A DNA stretch of 64,000 nt from Ardenticatenales bacterium (lineage in GTDB: Bacteria; Chloroflexota; Anaerolineae; Promineifilales; Promineifilaceae). Shown here piece after piece: positions 14,915 through 23,688 of the stretch. The DNA lies in the NCBI GenBank assembly GCA_020634575.1, contig JACKBM010000018.1, positions 1 through 64,000 of the forward strand. Reading direction: 5' to 3'. Position 1 is the stretch's first letter. Each line of letters starts with the position of its first letter. The notes under the pieces are model-generated. The model was not told the origin of the DNA and did not search any database. It was given only the letters and a program-made list of their open reading frames with translations. Position numbers and translations under genes: made by a program.

Positions 14915-17107
14915 CTAAACAAGGGCGCTTTCGCGGCCGGAGTCGCGGACGAAAATACAGGAAGTCTGTACCCGGGCAATCATTTGCTGCATAAATTCCA
15001 GCTTGATGTGGCTCTGCAGACCAAAAATGTTGACGTCCGCCTCCGGCGCCTGCGGCATAAAGTCGGCCAGGCTGCCGACAAAGACCACTGGCTGCGTGCC
15101 CCGCGGCATCCGGCCCAGATCCATTAGCCGGTGCAGGTAATTCTCCGCATTGGCGCGCTCAGATTCGTCCCCCACAACTGTCAGCAAATTGATGGTGCCG
15201 CCCCAGTTGCGCGCCAGCTGGTAGGCCAGCAACAGGGACAGATCCAGGTTGGGCAGGCGCAGGCCGATAGTCCAGTCCGGGCTCTGCTCCCGCATCCAGA
15301 CATTAATCACCTGTTCCCGTCCCAACCCCGTGTCCGGATTGTCCAGGTGCAGGATCACCCCCATCTCGTTTTCAATCGCCCGATCCATCAGCAATTGCAG
15401 GTCGCTTTCGTTGCTGCCGCCTTGAGGTAGCAAGGGCAAGAAGAGCGTGTTCGGCCGGAAAAAGGCGCTGCTGGACATCGCCATCGCCATGTGCAGGGTG
15501 TAGCTGAACTGCTGCGTTTCCAGCAGCGCTACCCGGGCAAAAATGCCGTCATGGGCAAAGGTCTGCTCGTACGATTTGAGCGAGGCCAGATGTTCCCGCT
15601 CCCCGGGCGGGTAGCAGCCCACGATGTGGAGCGAGCCGTTCGGCTTGGTGATCGCTTCCAGAAAGCGGTAGCTATAACGGAGCGCCGCCGGCGATTGCAC
15701 GGGGACCATCAGACTGGGTTTCCAGGCCCGTTCCTGCCCGGACGGCAGCCGCTGTACCCGTTTGGCGGCCCATTCAGCCAGAGTCACAAACATACCGCTG
15801 CGCACATCGCTCCAGGGTGTTTCCAGGTGCTGCAGGGAAAGATACTCATACAACACCACGATGGTGATTGTCGCCACCAGGCTGAAGACTGGGTTGATGA
15901 GGTACATCACGACCAGCGCCCCCACAAAACCGATGAGCGGCACGACCCGCGGAATGGGGAAGAGCGGCCGGAAACTGGTCAGGTCCAAGGATTGCTCCAG
16001 CAAGACAACGCCATTCAGGGTGGCGTAGGTTACCAGGAAGAACATCGTCATGAGAGGCGCAATTTTGTTGATGCCGTTGCCCGACAGGCCAAACAGCAGG
16101 GTAACGATGCCGATGATGCCAGTCAGGTACAGCGCCGGCCGTGGTTCGCCGCTTTCCGTCTCCACCGCCAGGACACGGCCAAAGGGAACGACGCCATGGA
16201 CGGCCATCGCCTGCAACACCCGCGGGGCGCCCACCAGCGAATTCAGGGCCGCCGAAAAGGTGGCTGCCAGAATCCCAGCCTGAATGGCCCAGCCAAAAGC
16301 AGCCCGGTCAACCATGATGGTGAAATTGCTGACCAACTCATCGGGCGTGGCCACGAGTGAGGTCCAGTAGGCCAGCGCCATGTAAACGACAAAGCTGACA
16401 AAAATCGCTCCCATTGTCCCCGTGGGGATGCTGCGGCGTGGGTTCTCCAGGGTGCCGGACAGGTTGACGCCGGCCAGGACACCGGTCACGGCCGGAAAGA
16501 AGACGGCAAAGACACCCCAAAAATCGAGATCGGGAAAGCTGCCCCAGAGCTGCGGCGTGTAGACGGCGCCCGGATCAGCCAGGCGCGGTGAGCTACCCAG
16601 AAGCACCGAGAAAAGCGAAAAGCTGACAATGAAAAGGATCGGATAGCGGATGCGGGCGGCCAGGCCCACGCTGACAAAGGCGATGGCAAAGCAGGCGCCA
16701 TAGGCCAGAAAAAGCACAACCGCTTCCGGATGAGTTGGGAAGACAGAGAGCCAGCCTTCGGTAAAGGCAAAAATGTAGAAGGCGACGGAGATCGCCTGCG
16801 CCAGATAGAAAGGCAGGTTGATGCTGCCGCCGACCTCCAGCCCGAGCGACTGAGAGATAATCGAAAAGGAACCACCGGCGCCGACGCGAATATTGGTGGC
16901 GACCGAGGAGATGGAAAAGCCGGTGCAGATGGTGATCAAGTTGGCGAAGATGATGACCAGCAAGGCGCCGGCCAGCCCTGCCTGGCCGACAACCCAACCC
17001 GTGCGCAGATACATTACCGCACCGAGAATGGTCAGGAGGGTTGGGAGAAACACCCCTTCGAATGTGCCAAAACGTTTGACATCGGGGTTGGGGGTTTCCT
17101 CGGTCAT
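14915..17107 (-). CDS. SLC12-type cation-chloride / APC-superfamily transporter
   Basis: 730 residues. The N-terminus GTFEGVFLPTLLTILGAVMYLR and the VGAGGSFSIIS segment closely follow the cation-chloride cotransporter (Na-K-Cl, SLC12) signature, and about 12 transmembrane segments fill residues 20-425. A 300-residue cytoplasmic C-terminus contains a universal-stress-like alpha/beta fold, as in other bacterial CCC proteins. It probably moves amino acids or K+/Na+ with Cl-. The CcmC-like gene lies 7 bp upstream in the same direction. Confidence 0.85.
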   Translation of the reverse strand: MTEETPNPDVKRFGTFEGVFLPTLLTILGAVMYLRTGWVVGQAGLAGALLVIIFANLITICTGFSISSVATNIRVGAGGSFSIISQSLGLEVGGSINLPFYLAQAISVAFYIFAFTEGWLSVFPTHPEAVVLFLAYGACFAIAFVSVGLAARIRYPILFIVSFSLFSVLLGSSPRLADPGAVYTPQLWGSFPDLDFWGVFAVFFPAVTGVLAGVNLSGTLENPRRSIPTGTMGAIFVSFVVYMALAYWTSLVATPDELVSNFTIMVDRAAFGWAIQAGILAATFSAALNSLVGAPRVLQAMAVHGVVPFGRVLAVETESGEPRPALYLTGIIGIVTLLFGLSGNGINKIAPLMTMFFLVTYATLNGVVLLEQSLDLTSFRPLFPIPRVVPLIGFVGALVVMYLINPVFSLVATITIVVLYEYLSLQHLETPWSDVRSGMFVTLAEWAAKRVQRLPSGQERAWKPSLMVPVQSPAALRYSYRFLEAITKPNGSLHIVGCYPPGEREHLASLKSYEQTFAHDGIFARVALLETQQFSYTLHMAMAMSSSAFFRPNTLFLPLLPQGGSNESDLQLLMDRAIENEMGVILHLDNPDTGLGREQVINVWMREQSPDWTIGLRLPNLDLSLLLAYQLARNWGGTINLLTVVGDESERANAENYLHRLMDLGRMPRGTQPVVFVGSLADFMPQAPEADVNIFGLQSHIKLEFMQQMIARVQTSCIFVRDSGRESALV

Positions 17108-17113
17108 GGTCGC

Positions 17114-17740
17114 CTAATCCGTTTTGACCAGGCGCCAGACGAGCCAGCCCGCCGTCGCGGCCACAAGTAAAAAGAGACCTATGAAAGCGGCTTGAATGCC
17201 CAGAGCTTCAGAGGAAAAGATCGGGTTACGGGGGTGGAGGACCAGCGGCGCCCGGTAGGTGATCCAGGCCACGGCGGCCGGGATAATCGCTTGTAGCAGC
17301 CCTCGTACGCGGACCCAGGGTACCCAGCTGTTCAGCACAATGATAATTGTCGCTACCGCCAGACTGTCAAAAGCGGCCTGCATCCGCGGCTCTTGCCAGA
17401 AAACCGCGCCCCAGTTCACCCGAGAGGCGATGGTGCTCATGGCGACGCCGGCCACATAAAAGCCGTAGGCGACCCAGCCCAGGGTCTGCATCCATTTGAG
17501 CAATTGCTCTGAGCCAGTTGCCAGCACGGCAAGGCCGAGCAGGCCGGCCAGCACAAAGCCGGCCATGCCGGTCCAGGTCAGGGCGACATGGATGTAAACT
17601 GAGCGGATGCCGCTGCCCAGGGTCGCCTCTTCCGGCGCGAGGTAGAGGAGAAAAAGGATGGCTGTCAGCAGCCCGCCCAGGGCCAGCCAGGGCCAGGGCT
17701 GCCGGCGAATTCGTGTTGTAAGGCTGCCAAGCGTAGACAT
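17114..17740 (-). CDS. CcmC-like cytochrome c assembly / heme-handling membrane protein
   Basis: 208 residues with six hydrophobic segments. The core resembles CcmC: IRSVYIHVALTWTGMAGF (a periplasmic His after TM2), WVAYGFYVAGVAMSTIASRVNWGAVFWQEPRM in place of the WGxxWxWDxRLT heme motif, then paired transmembrane helices. The tryptophan motif is degenerate (WQEPRM instead of WDPRL), and no ccmA, B, E or F gene is nearby. It may be a divergent heme exporter subunit or a paralogue with another role. It runs into the SLC12-type gene after 6 bp. Confidence 0.55.
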   Translation of the reverse strand: MSTLGSLTTRIRRQPWPWLALGGLLTAILFLLYLAPEEATLGSGIRSVYIHVALTWTGMAGFVLAGLLGLAVLATGSEQLLKWMQTLGWVAYGFYVAGVAMSTIASRVNWGAVFWQEPRMQAAFDSLAVATIIIVLNSWVPWVRVRGLLQAIIPAAVAWITYRAPLVLHPRNPIFSSEALGIQAAFIGLFLLVAATAGWLVWRLVKTD

Positions 17741-17915
17741 GACGCCATCTTATCATGAGCCCAGCCTAAAATCGACAAATGCAGTGCTGAGCCCACGCTC
17801 TATCCAAAGTCGGGCGGCCAGCGCCAAAGATTGCTCCTTGGGCAACCATCTCAGCCCTGCAATTCATTGTCAGACCTGGCGTCAGCCGGCTCTGTTAACA
17901 GCTGGATCTGGCGTA
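17741..17915. other. Intergenic region, nothing recognised
   Basis: A 175-bp gap between two minus-strand genes. I see no gene, no strong hairpin and no convincing promoter here, although it must carry the promoter of the CcmC-like gene. Confidence 0.5.
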
Positions 17916-18884
17916 TCAGGACTCTACCTGAATGATGACCTTGCCGCGGGCCCGGCCGGTTTCCAGGTAGTTGAGCGCCTCGGGCGTTTCCGCTAATGGA
18001 TAACACCTGTCGATGACTGGTTTCAGCTGGCCGGCGGCAGCCAGCTCGCCAAGATAGGTGAGATCAGGCTGATTCATGCGGGCCATCATCAGGCCGATTT
18101 TCTGCTTGCCGGTGAGGGACAGCCAGGCGCCGCCCAGGACCACCTTAAGCATATGGCCCAAAGTCTTGAAGCCGGCCGAAACGCCGATACCGGCCGGTTT
18201 CAATCCTCGCCGGTAAGCGCCAACCGGGAAGTTGCCCACATTGTCAAGGATCAGGTCATATGTCCGGCCGGTTCGCGTCGGATCGGCCTTTGTGTAATCA
18301 ATGACGTGGTCCGCGCCCAGCGAGCGGACCAGATCCACATTGCGGCTGCTGCACACACCGGTGACCTCAGCTCCCAGCGCTTTGGCGATTTGCACTGAAA
18401 AGGTGCCCAGGCCGCCCGAAGCGCCGTTGATCAGCACCTGCTGGCCTGCCTGAAGCCGGCCATGGTCACGCAACGATTGCAGGGCCGTCAGCCCTGCAAC
18501 CGGGATGGCGGCGGCCTGAGGGAAAGAGAGACCGGCCGGTTTCGCCACCACCGTCTCTGCTTTGGCACAAACGTATTCGGCAAAGCCGCCGCCGCCGATC
18601 TCGCCGAACACTTCATCGCCCGGCGCCCAGCCACTAACCTGCTCACCCACCGCCACGACCGTGCCGGCCACGTCAGCCCCCAGAACCGAGAATTTGGGCC
18701 GGAACAGCCCTTCACCGAAGCGTACCAGGATCGGCTCGGCGCGCAGGCGGCGCCAATCCAGTGGGTTGGCCGCTGTCGCCGCCACCTGGATGAGAATTTC
18801 GCCAGGTCCGGGCTCCGGCCGGTCAATCTCCTGTAAGCTCAACAAATCTGGCGAACCGTATTGTGTCGCAACAATCGCTTTCAT
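17916..18884 (-). CDS. NADPH-dependent MDR-superfamily oxidoreductase (quinone reductase type)
   Basis: 322 residues. Medium-chain reductase fold without zinc-ligand cysteines: the GroES-like N-domain (AANPLDWRRLR, GADVAGTVVAVG), the nucleotide-binding domain with INGASGGLGTFSVQIAKALGAEVTGV (Rossmann glycine motif, split here) and the C-terminal YLETGRARGKVII ending. It probably reduces quinones or enones. Its start overlaps the stop of the 83-residue gene by 4 bp. The gene carries two perfect ACCGGCCGGT copies (18189, 18531). Confidence 0.88.
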   Translation of the reverse strand: MKAIVATQYGSPDLLSLQEIDRPEPGPGEILIQVAATAANPLDWRRLRAEPILVRFGEGLFRPKFSVLGADVAGTVVAVGEQVSGWAPGDEVFGEIGGGGFAEYVCAKAETVVAKPAGLSFPQAAAIPVAGLTALQSLRDHGRLQAGQQVLINGASGGLGTFSVQIAKALGAEVTGVCSSRNVDLVRSLGADHVIDYTKADPTRTGRTYDLILDNVGNFPVGAYRRGLKPAGIGVSAGFKTLGHMLKVVLGGAWLSLTGKQKIGLMMARMNQPDLTYLGELAAAGQLKPVIDRCYPLAETPEALNYLETGRARGKVIIQVES

Positions 18885-19132
18885 TTTTCCTCTTCAACAT
18901 CGGTCCCAATCTGGTTGACCGCAAGCAACGGCAGGCCGAGATTACGTACTCGTTTGAGCAGCCCGTACAGGGCTGACTGGTCGGCAACAGGGCCAGTCAG
19001 CAGGGTATGCTCACCGCGTATCTCCATAGTCAGCCCGTCAAACCAGGTCGCCCACTCCGGGCGCAAATGGCCCTGCACGCGGATTTCGTAAAGCGTCGGT
19101 TGTGATGGCTGACTGTTGCCAGGCGAAGGCAT
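18881..19132 (-). CDS. Conserved small protein upstream of the MDR oxidoreductase
   Basis: 83 residues, no signal or membrane segment. The pattern VQGHLRPEWATWFDGLTMEIRGEHTLLTGPVADQSALYGLL (quoted in part: WFDGLT, LTGPVADQ, LLKRVRNLGLPLL) is one I have seen in small unnamed proteins of Chloroflexota and Actinobacteria, predicted alpha-beta. It overlaps the MDR gene by 4 bp, so the two are translationally coupled. Function unknown; a partner or stabiliser of the reductase is a guess. Confidence 0.75.
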   Translation of the reverse strand: MPSPGNSQPSQPTLYEIRVQGHLRPEWATWFDGLTMEIRGEHTLLTGPVADQSALYGLLKRVRNLGLPLLAVNQIGTDVEEEK

Positions 19133-19267
19133 CGTGCTACCTGCCAGGTTATTGAGCGCATGGTGGCTCGTGTTTCATCTGCAGGAAGCTTAGCGGATGT
19201 GCTGGGTTACTGGGAGATACTAAAGTATTGATTTGCGTAGGGATCGATGGTTGGAAGAAACGGCTGT

Positions 19268-20143
19268 TTATTGCTGACGTCGTTGCACCGGGATCCAGAT
19301 TTCGCTATGAAAGTCAGGGGCGCTGGTATCTTTGCCAGCGTTCCAGAGGATTTCTGGGCCGACGGCCTGCTCATAGCTGGCCGTGGGGAACCATTCGGCG
19401 TAGATGCTGCCCCAGACCTTTTGTAGCGTTTCCGGAAATGGGCCTCTAGCTGTGAAGATGGCCCAGGTGCCGGCGGGGACTAAGAGTGATGCGAAACCGG
19501 CCGGTGCTGCCTGGTCCGTCGCCACGCCAATGTAATGATCCAGTTGGCTGCCTTCCTGCCGATCATCACTGAAATTCGTCGAAGCACTGATCAGCCCGGT
19601 GGGCTCGACGGTCGACAATGCCTTCAAGGTCCCAATCGTTGCTTCAGTCAACCCCTGCCACATGGCGTCGATATCCGGATTGGCCCCCGCGTAGATCAGC
19701 GGCACCCGTTTCATGAGGCCGACAATGTTAAAACTCTCTTTGGTTACGATGCGATAATTCATTTCCGTGGCTCCATCAATTTTGAGCTGAAAAGTTAATT
19801 GCGGAAAAGCTGTGAAAGCGGCTGCCGCTTTCCTGGCTTCTGAAGGGGTTATGCCGTGTAATTGCTGAAAGGCGCGGCTGAAAGCATCCGGTGAGCTGTA
19901 GCCGTAGCGCAGGGCCACATCGATGATGCGGCTGCCTGGCTCCTGCAAGGCAAAGGCCGCCAGGGTCAGCCGTCTACGCCGCACATATTCCCCCAGGGAA
20001 ACGCCCGCCAAGAAGGAAAAGAGGCGGCGAAAATGATATTCGGAGCAGAGCGCAATCGTCTCAATCTGCCGATAATCAATTTCCTCTTCCAGGTTGGCCT
20101 CAATATGGGCTAGCGCCTGATTTATGCGCTGCAGTGCGTCCAT
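19268..20143 (-). CDS. AraC-family regulator with GyrI-like effector domain
   Basis: 291 residues. The N-terminal double helix-turn-helix (about 1-105) has the second AraC motif as RIIDVALRYGYSSPDAFSRAF followed by HGITPSEARK. The C-terminal half (about 125-288) starts with YRIVTKESFNIVGLMKRVPL and ends in SEIWIPVQ, the pattern of the GyrI/Rob small-molecule-binding domain. Such proteins activate efflux or detoxification genes upon binding hydrophobic ligands. It lies downstream of the small protein and MDR gene in map order but reads the same way; no clear target operator. Confidence 0.9.
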   Translation of the reverse strand: MDALQRINQALAHIEANLEEEIDYRQIETIALCSEYHFRRLFSFLAGVSLGEYVRRRRLTLAAFALQEPGSRIIDVALRYGYSSPDAFSRAFQQLHGITPSEARKAAAAFTAFPQLTFQLKIDGATEMNYRIVTKESFNIVGLMKRVPLIYAGANPDIDAMWQGLTEATIGTLKALSTVEPTGLISASTNFSDDRQEGSQLDHYIGVATDQAAPAGFASLLVPAGTWAIFTARGPFPETLQKVWGSIYAEWFPTASYEQAVGPEILWNAGKDTSAPDFHSEIWIPVQRRQQ

Positions 20144-20234
20144 GCCGTTTCTCCAGTTGAGCCAAGGATAGAGGATGAGGGGCGCGCCTGCCCGACTTTT
20201 CCGGTACCGGAGCTGTCGGCCTGTTGGTGATCCC

Positions 20235-22511
20235 TTACAGGATGCCCAGTTCTCGTGCTCGCGCTATCGCTTCGGTGCGCCGCTGGACCTGTAATTTGTC
20301 GTAGATGTTGCGGTTGTGGCCTTTGACGGTGCTGAGCGCGAGGAAAAGCCGCTCGCTGATCTCCCGGTTGGATAGCCCTGCAGCAACCAGTTGTAACACT
20401 TCCAGCTCCCGTTCGCTCAGGGGCTCAATTAATGCCTGGTTGCCGCCCTGCTGGCGTTCACTTTGCTCACCAGCTGCCCGCAAGGTCACCAGGTAGCTAT
20501 TGGTTGCCCTGTCTAGCGCCGCCTCGCCGGCAGGTTGGCGGGCGAGGAGCCGCTCTGCGGCCCCTAAATGTTCCATGGCGTCGCTGTGATCGCCCTGGGC
20601 CAATCTGGCCGCGCCCAGCAAGAGTTGGCCGGTGAGCTGGCGCTCATGATCCGGAAATGATTCTATCTGCGCCAGGCCCAAGCGCACCTGTGCCTCGGCG
20701 GCCGTGAAGTTGCCCTGAGCGTAGGCGATGTGGGCCAGCCCCAGGTACGCTGCGCCGCGGATGGGCACCGGCTGTTCGCCAAGCAAGGTCAGACTTTCCG
20801 AAAAATGCTGTTTGGCGCGGCGCAGATCGCCATCCTCGTGGGCCATCGTGCCCAGCCCGAGCAGGGCCATGGCCGTAAAAATGACGTTGCCCGTTATCTG
20901 CCCGGTGCCCACCACCTCGTTATACGCCTGGCGGGCTGCCTGATGGTCCCCTTGCAGCTGGAACGCATAGCCCAATTTCCAGTTGGTAGAGGTGCGAAAG
21001 GCCAGATTAGCCGGTTTGAGCAAAGCCAGCGCCTGCTGCGAATGGCTGATGAGCGCCGGGATCTGTTGCCGCGTGGCGGCAAGCGTGGAGCGAATGGCGG
21101 CCACGCGGCCGCGGAGATCATTCGTTGTGGCGTTGGCCGGTAGCGGCGCCAGGGCGGCTTCGGCCGCGGCCAGGGTGGGTTCGACGGCGGCTTCCTGGCC
21201 GGTGACCAGCAGGACGGAGGCGTACGCCGTCCAGAGTGACGGGTATTCATTCAGCCGCTCGGGCGGCAATGAGGCGAGCCAATGCAAAACTGGCGCCACG
21301 CCACCACGGAAATGGAGCGGCATCCCGCCCCCTTCGATCAGCCGCTCGGCGCTGGCGAAATCATTGGCCGCTGCCGCATGGTGGAAGGCCGCGATTTCCA
21401 GCCCGTTTTCTTCGTGCCAGCGGCTGGCGCGCCGGTGTAGTTCGGCCGGCAGGTCGGCCGCTTTCTGGCCCAGGCGCTGGCGCAGGAGGTCAGCAAACAG
21501 GTGGTGGTAGCGATACCAGCGCCGCTCGTTGTCCAGCGGTACGATGAACAGATTGGCGGCCTCCAGCGCTGCCAGCGTGGCCTGACCAGCGCCATTCAGC
21601 TCCGGCAAGAGCGCATCGCAGAGCGGACCGCAGAGCCGGTCCAGGATGGCGGTATGCAGCAGAAAACGTTGCACCTCGGCCGGCTGCCCCTCCAGCACTT
21701 CGCTGACCAAATAATCAAGCACAAAATGATGGCTGCCGCTGAATGTGTGGATAAACGCGGCGCTGTCGCTCTGGCGTTGCAGGGAAAGCGCCGCCAGCTG
21801 CAGGCCGGCGATCCAGCCCTCCGTGCGGCCGTCCAGCGCCGCTATCTGGGCAGTGGTGAGCTGCAGCCCCATGACCTGGTTCAGAAAATGGGTTGTTTCG
21901 TGCGGGGCAAAACGCAGATCGGCCAGCCGCAGCTCGCTGAGCTGGCGGCGGGCGCGCAGGCGGGCGAGTGGCAGCGGCGGGTCCTCGCGGGTGGTGATGA
22001 CCAGATGTAGCTGCGGCGGCAGATGCTCAACCAGGAAGCCCAGTGCCTGGTCAACCATAACTGAATCGAGATTGTGGTAATCGTCCAGGACAAGCAGTGA
22101 TGCCTGGGGCAGGGCGCTCAATTCGTTTATCAGTCCAGTCAGGGCGGCGTCGATGGGCGGCGGCTGCGGCGTATTGAGTGCGGCCAGCAGCCCATGGCCC
22201 ACGCCGGGCGCGAGCGCCTGGAGGGCGGTCACCAGGTAGGTGAGAAAACGGTTGAGATCACTATCGCCCTCGTCCAGAGAGAGCCAGGTGACCGGCCGGT
22301 CCAACCGGTCCACCCAGGCCGCCACCAGCGTCGTTTTGCCAAAACCGGCCGGAGCCGACACCAATGTCAGCTTGCCGGCCAGTCCTTCATCCAGCTGGGC
22401 CAGCAACTGTTCCCGGACCACCAGATGCGGCCGGGGCTGGGGGATATAGAGCTTGGTGGTCAGGATTGGCGTCGTCATCCAGGCTTTCTCGCGGCGAGCT
22501 GGCTGCGGCAT
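20235..22511 (-). CDS. MalT-like LuxR-family ATPase regulator
   Basis: About 758 residues from ATG 22511 (ATG 22478 is a close alternative). Typical STAND architecture: TTKLYIPQPRP lead, Walker A in APAGFGKTT, Walker B in LLVLDDYHNL, winged-helix arm (NHFVLDYLVSEVLEGQP type), TPR-like helices (about 350-680) and a C-terminal LuxR helix-turn-helix with LSERELEVLQLVAAGLSNREI. It probably senses a metabolite through the TPR region and activates transcription in an ATP-dependent way. It is divergent from the nitrilase and GPH symporter genes, which are plausible targets. Confidence 0.9.
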   Translation of the reverse strand: MPQPARREKAWMTTPILTTKLYIPQPRPHLVVREQLLAQLDEGLAGKLTLVSAPAGFGKTTLVAAWVDRLDRPVTWLSLDEGDSDLNRFLTYLVTALQALAPGVGHGLLAALNTPQPPPIDAALTGLINELSALPQASLLVLDDYHNLDSVMVDQALGFLVEHLPPQLHLVITTREDPPLPLARLRARRQLSELRLADLRFAPHETTHFLNQVMGLQLTTAQIAALDGRTEGWIAGLQLAALSLQRQSDSAAFIHTFSGSHHFVLDYLVSEVLEGQPAEVQRFLLHTAILDRLCGPLCDALLPELNGAGQATLAALEAANLFIVPLDNERRWYRYHHLFADLLRQRLGQKAADLPAELHRRASRWHEENGLEIAAFHHAAAANDFASAERLIEGGGMPLHFRGGVAPVLHWLASLPPERLNEYPSLWTAYASVLLVTGQEAAVEPTLAAAEAALAPLPANATTNDLRGRVAAIRSTLAATRQQIPALISHSQQALALLKPANLAFRTSTNWKLGYAFQLQGDHQAARQAYNEVVGTGQITGNVIFTAMALLGLGTMAHEDGDLRRAKQHFSESLTLLGEQPVPIRGAAYLGLAHIAYAQGNFTAAEAQVRLGLAQIESFPDHERQLTGQLLLGAARLAQGDHSDAMEHLGAAERLLARQPAGEAALDRATNSYLVTLRAAGEQSERQQGGNQALIEPLSERELEVLQLVAAGLSNREISERLFLALSTVKGHNRNIYDKLQVQRRTEAIARARELGIL

Positions 22512-22522
22512 CTTGTTCTCTG

Positions 22523-22543
22523 CTATACTGTAACGGAGTATAG
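22523..22543. promoter_or_regulatory. Back-to-back -10 boxes / small palindrome between divergent genes
   Basis: CTATACT-GTAACGG-AGTATAG is an inverted repeat with 7-bp arms. Each arm contains TATACT, a good -10 hexamer, on opposite strands. It lies 12 bp from the MalT-like start on one side and about 50 bp from the nitrilase start on the other, so it may serve both promoters and as an operator. Confidence 0.45.
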
Positions 22544-22593
22544 AGATTGCTCGCCCTTCAAGCCAGTTGCGCATCATCTCAGAGGTGCGTTCT

Positions 22594-23688
22594 ATGTCAG
22601 AGCAGCTTTACGTAGCGGGGATGGGAAACGGTGCACCCCCATTGCGCCTGGACGAAATCAGCAGCTTCGGTCACGACCAGGGTTGCGGCAACTTCGTCGC
22701 CGTCCAAACCTTCATGCAACCCGCCGATTACGGCCGTCCGGCCGATTTTGCCGCCAGACTTCATGCATACCTGGCTCAGGCCGCCGCCGCTGGCTGGCTG
22801 AATGAACAGACCATCGTCGCTTTTCCCGAACATATTGGCACCTGGTTGGTGGCTGCCGGCGAGCCGGGGCTGATCCTGCGCGCTCGTTCGGTCGCGGCGG
22901 CGCTTATGCTGACGGCGGCGCGGCACCCGGTCGGGTTGGTGCGCAACCTGCGCCATGCCCTGGGGCAAAACCGGTTGCTGGACGCCCTTTTTCGCTTCAA
23001 GGCGCCTGGGATGGCTGCTATCTACCAGGCCACGTTTGCCGATCTGGCCCGCAGTTTTGGGGTGACGCTGGTGGCCGGTTCCCTGGTATTGCCTGAACCG
23101 GAGGTAGAAGATGGCCGGCTGGTTGTGGGCCGGGGCGGCCTGCAAAATGTGACAGCGGTGTTCCGGCCGGATGGCACCCTTCACCCCCACCTCACGCGCA
23201 AAGTCCGGCTGGTGCATCTGGAAACGGCCTTTTTGCAGGCGGCCAGCCCGGCGGCGCTGCCGGTGTACGAGACACCGGCCGGTCGGCTCGGCATCCTCAT
23301 TTGTGCTGATTCCTGGTACCCCGAAACCTATGCGCCCCTGGCTGCCGCCGGCGTCGAGCTGTTGATCGTGCCCAATTTCCAGGCGACCTGGGATGTGCCC
23401 TGGCCCGGCTACGCCGCTGAGCCGGTGCCGGCTGATGTTGACAGCGCTGATGTCGGCCGCTTGTTGGAGAAAGAGGCCTGGCTCAAATATGCGCTACCCG
23501 GCCGGCTGCCGGCCAGCGGCGCCCGTTATGGTCTACACGTCTTTGGCCACGGCCAGCTCTGGGATGAGCGGGGGGATGGCCAGACGATTATCGTGACGCC
23601 TGACGAGGTGATCTGCGCATCCTACGTGGCTGGCGCGGCCCTGGTCAATTTCTGGCTTGGTCCAAAGGAGGAAGGTGATGGCGCTTGA
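22594..23688 (+). CDS. Carbon-nitrogen hydrolase (nitrilase superfamily)
   Basis: 364 residues from ATG 22594 (AGAGGTG 7 bp upstream). The Glu-Lys-Cys triad is visible: FPEHIG (Glu79), LTRKVRL (Lys203) and ILICADSWYPE (Cys237). The superfamily hydrolyses nitriles, amides or N-carbamoyl compounds. A longer than usual insert between Glu and Lys contains hydrophobic helices. Its end overlaps the GPH symporter start by 11 bp. Substrate unknown. Confidence 0.88.
   Translation: MSEQLYVAGMGNGAPPLRLDEISSFGHDQGCGNFVAVQTFMQPADYGRPADFAARLHAYLAQAAAAGWLNEQTIVAFPEHIGTWLVAAGEPGLILRARSVAAALMLTAARHPVGLVRNLRHALGQNRLLDALFRFKAPGMAAIYQATFADLARSFGVTLVAGSLVLPEPEVEDGRLVVGRGGLQNVTAVFRPDGTLHPHLTRKVRLVHLETAFLQAASPAALPVYETPAGRLGILICADSWYPETYAPLAAAGVELLIVPNFQATWDVPWPGYAAEPVPADVDSADVGRLLEKEAWLKYALPGRLPASGARYGLHVFGHGQLWDERGDGQTIIVTPDEVICASYVAGAALVNFWLGPKEEGDGA

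Noticed and set aside
19228..19449. Plus-strand 73-codon frame
   Set aside because: Mostly antisense to the AraC-type gene end and without recognisable features.
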